Shown here: positions 4,724-8,952 of the stretch, piece after piece
Layout: each line of letters opens with the position of its first letter
Position numbering within the stretch: position 1 is the stretch's first letter
NCBI GenBank assembly: GCA_005881235.1
Contig: VBEQ01000092.1
Location: forward strand, 1 to 8,952
Source: Chloroflexota bacterium
GTDB taxonomy: Bacteria; Chloroflexota; Dormibacteria; CF-121
Direction of reading: 5' to 3'
Length of the DNA stretch: 8,952 nt
Position numbers and translations under genes: made by a program
The notes under the pieces: model-generated
Databases searched by the model: none
What the model was told of the DNA's origin: nothing
Seen by the model: the letters and a program-made list of their open reading frames with translations, nothing else

Positions 4724-5922
4724 CCGAGGCGCACGACGCCGACCTGGCAATTGTCGGTGCCGGCCTCATCGGGCTGGCAACCGCGCGGCAGATCCTGCGC
4801 CGCCGCCCCGGCATCAAGCTGGTCGTCCTGGAAAAGGAGGCGCAGATCGCCTCCCACCAGAGCGGCCACAACAGCGGCGTCATCCATTCGGGCATCTATT
4901 ACGCCCCGGGCTCACTGAAAGCGCGGCTCTGCATCGGCGGGGCCGCGCTTTTGCGCGTCTACTGCGACGAGCACGGCATTGCCCATCCGGAGACGGGGAA
5001 GCTGATCGTCGCCGTGCGCAAGAGCGAGCTCGGCCGGTTGGACGCCCTCAAGCAGCGCGGCGAGGCGAACGGACTGCGCGGCTTGCAGATGGTGGACGGG
5101 GATGGGATCCGTCAATTCGAACCGGCGGCGCGCGGGTTGCGCGCCATCTTCTCGCCAGCAACCGGCATTGTCGACTACGGACAGGTGGCAGACGCGCTGG
5201 CGAAGGACGTGACCGCCGGCGGCGGCAGCATCCTCACGAGCCACCGGGTGACCGGGCTGACCCGGTCGCACGGGCGCTGGCGAATCACGGCGGCCACCTC
5301 AACGGTCGATGCCCGAACCGTCATCAGCTGCGCCGGTTTGCAGTCCGACACCCTGGCGGCGATGACCGGCGCCGCGCTCGACCCGCGCATCGTTCCCTTT
5401 CGCGGGGAGTACGCGCGGCTCTCCGGGGAGCGCGCGGGGATGGTCCGGGGCCTCATCTATCCGGTGCCCGACCCGGCATTTCCGTTCCTCGGTGTCCACT
5501 TCACGCGACGCGTCGGCGGTGAGGTCTGGGTGGGGCCCAACGCCATCCTGGCGCTGGCGAAGGAGGGCTACCGCCGGACGCGCATCAACGCCGCAGAGCT
5601 GGCGTCACTGTTGCGCTGGCCGGGTTTCTACCGGATGGGCGCACGCTACTGGCGCATGGGCCTGTCGGAGCTGAGCCTGGCGCTGAACAAGGGGGCCTTC
5701 GCCCGCGAGCTGCAGCGCTACGTTCCGGCGGTCCAGGCCAAAGACCTGAGCCCGGCCGGCGCCGGCGTCCGTGCGCAGGCCGTGTCGCGCGACGGACGGC
5801 TGCTCGACGACTTCGTCTTCTCGGAAGAGGAAGGTATCCTGCACGTGCGCAACGCCCCCTCGCCGGCCGCGACCGCCTGCCTGGCGATCGCCGAGGTGAT
5901 CGCCGACCGCGTCGATCGCTAG
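4720..5922 (+). CDS. lhgO: L-2-hydroxyglutarate oxidase/dehydrogenase, CTG start
   Basis: An FAD-dependent oxidase of the DAO superfamily that converts L-2-hydroxyglutarate to 2-oxoglutarate, passing electrons to the quinone pool in E. coli or to oxygen. From CTG 4720 it is 400 residues, matching the family (about 400-420). Seen: Rossmann motif 'IVGAGLIGLATA' (11-22) with Glu38 ending the second strand; the LhgO signature 'HNSGVIHSGIYY' (50-61) followed by 'PGSLKARLC'; 'GIVDYGQVADAL'; 'SCAGLQSD'; 'PFRGEY' (226-231); 'FLGVHFTRR'; and C-terminal 'HVRNAPSPAATACLAIAE'. No ATG, GTG or TTG occurs in frame before 4951, and starting there would delete the FAD-binding fold. The frame is clean and conserved from 4738 on, so the start must lie near 4720. 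The CTG there overlaps the previous TGA (CTGA). Related activities (glycerol-3-phosphate or other 2-hydroxyacid oxidase) are less likely given the signature. It ends convergently with the minus-strand pair, sharing CTAG. Confidence 0.92.
   Translation: MTEAHDADLAIVGAGLIGLATARQILRRRPGIKLVVLEKEAQIASHQSGHNSGVIHSGIYYAPGSLKARLCIGGAALLRVYCDEHGIAHPETGKLIVAVRKSELGRLDALKQRGEANGLRGLQMVDGDGIRQFEPAARGLRAIFSPATGIVDYGQVADALAKDVTAGGGSILTSHRVTGLTRSHGRWRITAATSTVDARTVISCAGLQSDTLAAMTGAALDPRIVPFRGEYARLSGERAGMVRGLIYPVPDPAFPFLGVHFTRRVGGEVWVGPNAILALAKEGYRRTRINAAELASLLRWPGFYRMGARYWRMGLSELSLALNKGAFARELQRYVPAVQAKDLSPAGAGVRAQAVSRDGRLLDDFVFSEEEGILHVRNAPSPAATACLAIAEVIADRVDR
5919..5922. other. CTAG: overlapping convergent stop codons
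   Basis: The palindrome CTAG supplies TAG to lhgO on the plus strand (5920-5922) and TAG to the Fn3-like gene on the minus strand (5921-5919). The two coding regions overlap by three bases and leave no room for an intergenic terminator, so each transcript must end antisense inside the other gene. Confidence 0.9.
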
Positions 5923-6515
5923 CTGGGAGACGGCGCGGGTGTCGGCGTTGGGGCCGGGGTTGGGGTTGCTAGTGGACTCGGTGCTGCTGCCGGACTCGGT
6001 GCTGGGTCTGGTGACGCCAATGGTGACGGCAACGGAACGGCCGCTGCCGCGACCACGGCCGTGGCCGGGGCCGCCAGCGTGACCGGGCTGGACGGGGCCG
6101 AGGCCGGCCCGCGCCACAACTGCTCCGCCGCAACCACGATATAAACGACCGGCTGCCCCACCGGTGGCGAATCCTCGCAGGCCCTCACCGGCGCGGGGAC
6201 GGTGCAGACTTGAACTGAATCTTTGCTCCCCGCCGCCTGCCGCCTCACGACGTAGCTCGCGACCTCGCGGCCGGAAAGATACGTGGACGGCGCCCACTCG
6301 AGTCTGATGGAAGTCGGCTGCACCGTTGCGGCCGGGAGCTTTCCGGTCGGCACCACCGCGCTGATCGCGACGCCGAAACCGGCGGCGGTGACCGTCCAGG
6401 TACCGGCCGCCAGCACGAGATTCGCGCTGAGCGGCGCCGTCGACACAAACGCGGCAGCGCCGATCAGCACGCCCCAGCGGGCTTGCCGGCTCCGGCGCCG
6501 CCGCGGTCTCACCAC
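5919..6515 (-). CDS. Secreted fibronectin-type-III-like protein with Pro/Ser/Ala-rich tail
   Basis: A 198-residue protein starting at GTG 6515; a second GTG follows immediately at 6512. The first residues are very basic ('MVRPRRRRSRQARW'), followed by a hydrophobic stretch to about 37 ending 'LVLAAG', consistent with a signal peptide or N-terminal anchor. Residues about 67-147 look like one Fn3 domain: 'SIRLEWAPS' (strand B, conserved Trp), 'VASYVVRRQ' (strand C), 'VVYIVVAAEQLWRGPAS' (strand F and following turn, with Tyr), with Cys104 and Cys113 able to form a disulfide. Residues 148-198 are a Pro/Ser/Ala/Thr tail that runs to the end without a transmembrane helix or LPxTG motif. The gene starts 24 nt after the partner gene's stop, so the two are probably cotranscribed. 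Function is unknown; an extracellular adhesive or matrix role is inference. The stop TAG is shared in the CTAG overlap with lhgO. Confidence 0.75.
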   Translation of the reverse strand: MVRPRRRRSRQARWGVLIGAAAFVSTAPLSANLVLAAGTWTVTAAGFGVAISAVVPTGKLPAATVQPTSIRLEWAPSTYLSGREVASYVVRRQAAGSKDSVQVCTVPAPVRACEDSPPVGQPVVYIVVAAEQLWRGPASAPSSPVTLAAPATAVVAAAAVPLPSPLASPDPAPSPAAAPSPLATPTPAPTPTPAPSPS

Positions 6516-6539
6516 GATTCTCAGCCTGTCGCCGTTAGG

Positions 6540-7148
6540 TTAGGGCTCGACCGGAAAACCGGCAGGCCGAGTCAATTCATAGGCCGTGACGTTCAGGTTC
6601 ACCGTAAACGTCGCTCCCTGGCAGCCCTGGGCCGTGGTGTACGCCAGATGGATCATTCCGGCCCCCAGGCGGTTGTTGTCCTGGCCATTGACCTGGAGCG
6701 TGGAATGCGGCGCGATGATCGGCCAGTTGAGGAAGCTCGTCGGCGAGGTAATCGTGACGTATTGTTTGCAGTCGCCGGCGCCTTGCGTTACGAAGGCGCC
6801 CGTCGAGTTCTTGTTGGACCTGATAAGCGGGCACTGGTTACTCCCACATGTGGAAGTGGCAACGTCGATTTGCGTGACCGCAAGGGGCACGTCGCTCGTG
6901 TTTTCGATCGCGAAGGTCAAGTCTCCGCCTGGATTTGAGGGCGAGTTAGTGTCGTCGGGTACGAACGCGCTGTTGGCGTCGGCCATCCCGGCCTCAACTC
7001 GCATCGTCACGCGCGTCGCCTCGGCCGCTCCGCCCTGGCGAAACCCCTCCTGGTTGGCTTTGAAGGTAAAGGCGGCGTACGCCGCTCCGATACCCACGAC
7101 GATGATTCCGAGCGATAACAACACACTGACCACGAACTTTTTCTTCAT
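6540..7148 (-). CDS. Small exported beta-rich protein of TasA/SipW-substrate style (function unknown)
   Basis: A 202-residue protein starting at ATG 7148 with a strong ribosome site (GGAGGG, reverse complement of 7152-7157). The N-terminus 'MKKKFVVSVLLSLGIIVVGI' followed by 'GAAYAAFTFKAN' resembles the Lys-rich signal peptides of SipW-processed matrix proteins such as TasA and camelysin. The mature part is beta-prone and Thr/Asn-rich: 'GDLTFAIENTSDVPLAVTQI' is the kind of Ig-like strand pair seen in those proteins, and it ends 'CQGATFTVNLNVTAYE'. Four Cys (101, 106, 127, 176) could form two disulfides. There is no linker, anchor or enzymatic motif. Base composition is lower in GC than its neighbours and codons such as TTA and AGT appear. 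It heads a two-gene minus-strand unit with the Fn3-like protein. The TasA-like assignment is by signal-peptide style and fold impression only; it could equally be an unrelated secreted beta-sandwich protein. No SipW-type signal peptidase is in the window. Confidence 0.8.
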   Translation of the reverse strand: MKKKFVVSVLLSLGIIVVGIGAAYAAFTFKANQEGFRQGGAAEATRVTMRVEAGMADANSAFVPDDTNSPSNPGGDLTFAIENTSDVPLAVTQIDVATSTCGSNQCPLIRSNKNSTGAFVTQGAGDCKQYVTITSPTSFLNWPIIAPHSTLQVNGQDNNRLGAGMIHLAYTTAQGCQGATFTVNLNVTAYELTRPAGFPVEP

Positions 7149-7151
7149 GTT

Positions 7152-7157
7152 CCCTCC
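7152..7157 (-). promoter_or_regulatory. Strong Shine-Dalgarno site of the exported beta-rich protein
   Basis: On the minus strand GGAGGG is followed by AAC and the ATG at 7148. It is the best ribosome-binding site in the window and fixes this start. The gap of about 3-4 nt is short. Confidence 0.75.
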
Positions 7158-7194
7158 AGGGCGGTTTAGCAGGCTGGGTCAATCGTCACCCCTT

Positions 7195-7254
7195 GTGGCC
7201 GGCTCTGTATCGGGGAAAACCCTGAAATTTACCGATGGACCCACCGTGGCCGGC
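7195..7254. repeat. 9-bp direct repeat GTGGCCGGC in the divergent promoter region
   Basis: GTGGCCGGC occurs at 7195-7203 and 7246-7254, 51 bp (about five helical turns) apart, in the 122-bp spacer between the minus-strand pair and the ATPase gene. The second copy lies between the proposed -35 and -10 of the ATPase promoter. In GC-rich DNA a 9-mer repeat can be chance. Confidence 0.35.
7210..7225. promoter_or_regulatory. Imperfect 16-bp dyad, candidate operator between divergent genes
   Basis: TCGGGG AAAA CCCTGA is symmetric at five of six arm positions (TC-GGG against CCC-GA). It lies between the start of the exported beta-rich protein (7148) and the ATPase start (7271), upstream of both. 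Symmetry and location suit a dimeric regulator. The regulator is unknown. Confidence 0.35.
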
Positions 7255-7264
7255 CCGCTACGAT
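7236..7264 (+). promoter_or_regulatory. Promoter-like pair giving a leaderless mRNA for the ATPase regulator
   Basis: TGGACC (7236-7241, four of six to TTGACA) and TACGAT (7259-7264, TAnnnT) are separated by exactly 17 bp. The ATG at 7271 begins 7 nt after the last base of the -10 hexamer, where transcription would start. There is no usable Shine-Dalgarno sequence: GAGG at 7266-7269 is only 1 nt from the ATG. A leaderless transcript is therefore the simplest reading. Confidence 0.45.
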
Positions 7265-7270
7265 CGAGGC

Positions 7271-8952
7271 ATGCTCCTTGGAAGGGGATCTGAGCGTGCC
7301 GCCATCGACGGCCTCATTCGCGGCGCCAGCCAGGGAGTCAGTGGCGTCCTGCTGCTCCGCGGCGACGCCGGCGCCGGAAAGACCGCTCTGCTGGAGTACG
7401 CGGCGGACACGACCGCGGGGATGACGGTCGTCCGAGCCCGCGGTATCGAGGCGGAGTCGTCCCTGCCCTTTGCCGCGCTCGCGGACGTCCTCCGGCCGAT
7501 GATGGCCCAGCTCGACCGCCTGCCGCCGGTCCAATCGGCCAGTCTTCGGGCGGCCCTCGTGATCGGGCCACCTCTGCCCGGCGACCGCTTCACGACCTAC
7601 GTGGCGGCACTGAACCTGGTTGCGCTGTTCGCCGAAACGCAGCCCCTCCTGATCGTCGTCGACGACCTGCACTGGATCGATCCCGAATCCGCGGAGGCAT
7701 TGTTCTTCGCCGCCCGGCGCCTGGGCGCCGAACGGATCGCCATGCTCTTCGCCGCCAGGGATAGCGGCGACCTTCCCGCTGACCCGGCTGCCCTGCCGGT
7801 GCTGCAGCTCGGCGGCCTCGACAAGGACCCGTCGCTCCAGCTCCTTTCCCAGGCGACGCCCGCGATCGCGGCGCCGGTCGCCACGGCCATCTGGCGCGCC
7901 AGCGGCGGCAATCCCCTCGCGCTCACCGAGATCCCTCGCCTCCTCAGCGAGCGGCAGCTCCACGGTCACGACCCGCTGCCCGACCCGCTTCCGGTTGGCA
8001 CAAGGCTCGTCACCGCGTACCAGGCGCGGCTGGAAAATCTCCCGGCAGCCGCCCGGACCGTCCTCCTGCTCGCCGCCGCCAGCGATGATGGCGACCTGGG
8101 GCCGATTGCCGCGGCGGCGCGAATCGCGGGCGTCGAACCGGGGTCAGCGCTGGGCGCGGCGGAATCGATCGGCCTGATCGACATCGACGGCAGCCTCGCC
8201 TTTCGTCACCCATTGATCCGATCCGCGGTCTACGCGGCGGCGACCGCGGAAGAGCGGCGCAACGCGCATCGCCTGCTGGCCGAGGGCCTTCCGAACGACG
8301 CGGCGGCCCGCCGCACGTGGCATCGATCCGCGGCGTGCCTCGGGCCAGATGAGGCGGTGGCGAATGAGCTCGAAGCCGTCGCGTCCGAGCAGCGGATCCG
8401 CCGGGCATATGCCGCGGCCTTTCACGCTTTCAATCGGGCGGCGGAATTGTCGCGACAGACCCCCGATCGCGCCCGAAGACTCGGTGAGGCGGCCATGTGC
8501 GCGTTCTTCGCTGGACGAGCCGAGTCAGCCGTCGCCCAGTACGATCGCGCGCTCGCGCTCGTCACCGACCCGATTACGCATGCGAATCTGGTTTTACGCC
8601 GTGGTGACATCGCCATCTGGCTGTCGAATCCCATCGCCGCTCAACGGGCTCTCGCTGCTGAGGCCGATCGGATCGCGGCGATCGATCCGAAAATGTCGGC
8701 GCTGCTGTTGATCCACGCGACAGGCCCGTGTTTCATGACGGCCGAGGTGCTGGAGGCGAAGCGCACGGCGCAGCGCGCCCTCGAGATGGCGGGCAGGTCA
8801 GGCGACCCGATGACGGTCGCGGCCGCGGAGGTTGCCCTGGCCGAGGCACTCTTCCTCCACGGCGAAGGCGCGCAAACGTCCTCGACGCTGCGCCAGTATC
8901 TGCCACAGCTGGCGTCGGCCGGTCCGGAGATTGCCAATTCGGTCGCTGCCCG
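7271..8952 (+). CDS. Large LuxR-type (LAL/STAND) ATPase transcriptional regulator, N-terminal part (cut by right edge)
   Basis: The frame is open from ATG 7271 through the right edge (560 complete codons). The protein starts 'MLLGRGSERAAIDGLI', the usual opening of these regulators. The Walker A motif is 'GDAGAGKT' (31-38) and Walker B 'LLIVVDDLHWID' (126-137, Asp131-Asp132). 'LFAARD' and 'ASGGNPLALTEIPRLL' follow as the sensor/winged-helix part of an AAA_16-type NTPase. 'FRHPLIRSAVY' (about 311-321), then helical TPR-like repeats ('AYAAAFHAFNRAAELS', 'AESAVAQYDRALAL') run to the edge. Family members are about 850-1000 residues and end in a LuxR helix-turn-helix, which would lie outside the window. 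They act as ATP-dependent, signal-responsive transcription activators; the ligand is unknown. ATG 7235 is an in-frame alternative adding 12 residues. Its position divergent from the secreted pair makes that pair a possible target, but this is inference. Confidence 0.88.
   Translation, partial: MLLGRGSERAAIDGLIRGASQGVSGVLLLRGDAGAGKTALLEYAADTTAGMTVVRARGIEAESSLPFAALADVLRPMMAQLDRLPPVQSASLRAALVIGPPLPGDRFTTYVAALNLVALFAETQPLLIVVDDLHWIDPESAEALFFAARRLGAERIAMLFAARDSGDLPADPAALPVLQLGGLDKDPSLQLLSQATPAIAAPVATAIWRASGGNPLALTEIPRLLSERQLHGHDPLPDPLPVGTRLVTAYQARLENLPAAARTVLLLAAASDDGDLGPIAAAARIAGVEPGSALGAAESIGLIDIDGSLAFRHPLIRSAVYAAATAEERRNAHRLLAEGLPNDAAARRTWHRSAACLGPDEAVANELEAVASEQRIRRAYAAAFHAFNRAAELSRQTPDRARRLGEAAMCAFFAGRAESAVAQYDRALALVTDPITHANLVLRRGDIAIWLSNPIAAQRALAAEADRIAAIDPKMSALLLIHATGPCFMTAEVLEAKRTAQRALEMAGRSGDPMTVAAAEVALAEALFLHGEGAQTSSTLRQYLPQLASAGPEIANSVAA

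Noticed and set aside
7163..7182. Promoter for the minus-strand pair using TTGACC (7182-7177) and TAAACC (7168-7163)
   Set aside because: The hexamers are attractive, but the spacer is only 8 bp.
7229..7969. Minus-strand open frame (246 codons) opposite the ATPase
   Set aside because: Overlaps the Walker A and B coding region of a clear ATPase; composition typical of an antisense shadow.
8349..8711. Plus-strand 120-codon frame near the right edge
   Set aside because: Lies in an alternative frame of the ATPase, which stays open with TPR-like sequence through this stretch.
1..8952. tRNA, rRNA, insertion sequence, integrase or phage genes
   Set aside because: Scanning by eye, no cloverleaf or rRNA-like segment, terminal inverted repeats or transposase motifs were found. 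Most sequence is occupied by the genes listed.

Overview
The window is high-GC bacterial DNA. Third codon positions are strongly G/C-biased, GTG (and probably CTG) starts occur, and secreted proteins carry Pro/Thr/Ala-rich linkers. Together with the large ATPase regulator of the actinobacterial LuxR type, this suggests a soil bacterium of the Actinomycetota / Chloroflexota / Dormibacterota kind. That placement is inference from style; no taxonomic marker is present.

Layout. (1) Positions 1-5922, plus strand, a compact run: the 3' end of a CelD/BcsL-like GNAT acyltransferase, two tandem homologous GH5-type (cellulase fold) glycoside hydrolases, a third unrelated clan GH-A-type glycoside hydrolase with a long Pro/Thr linker, and an L-2-hydroxyglutarate oxidase (LhgO). 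All three hydrolases have an N-terminal signal peptide and a C-terminal transmembrane helix followed by an Arg-rich tail, so they should sit on the outer face of the cytoplasmic membrane. With a CelD/BcsL-type protein upstream, the simplest reading is an exopolysaccharide (cellulose-like) assembly or trimming locus whose synthase part lies left of the window. (2) Positions 5919-7148, minus strand: a two-gene unit encoding a small exported beta-rich protein of TasA/SipW-substrate style and a secreted fibronectin-type-III-like protein with a Pro/Ser/Ala tail. It converges on lhgO and shares a CTAG stop overlap with it. (3) From 7271 to the right edge, plus strand: the N-terminal 560 codons of a large AAA/STAND ATPase of the LuxR (LAL/MalT-like) regulator type, divergent from the minus-strand pair across a 122-bp spacer.

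The less ordinary features are mostly regulatory. A textbook intrinsic terminator (352-382) lies inside the signal-peptide codons of the first cellulase, just after a GTGA stop/start overlap. A perfect 10-bp hairpin has the first cellulase's stop codon in its loop and ends 4 nt before the second cellulase's ATG. lhgO has no ATG/GTG/TTG at its proper N-terminus and appears to start at a CTG that overlaps the previous stop (CTGA). The ATPase gene has a promoter-like pair placed so that its mRNA would be leaderless. No RNA genes, insertion sequences, CRISPR arrays or phage genes were seen, and no stretch over 300 bases lacks a gene.
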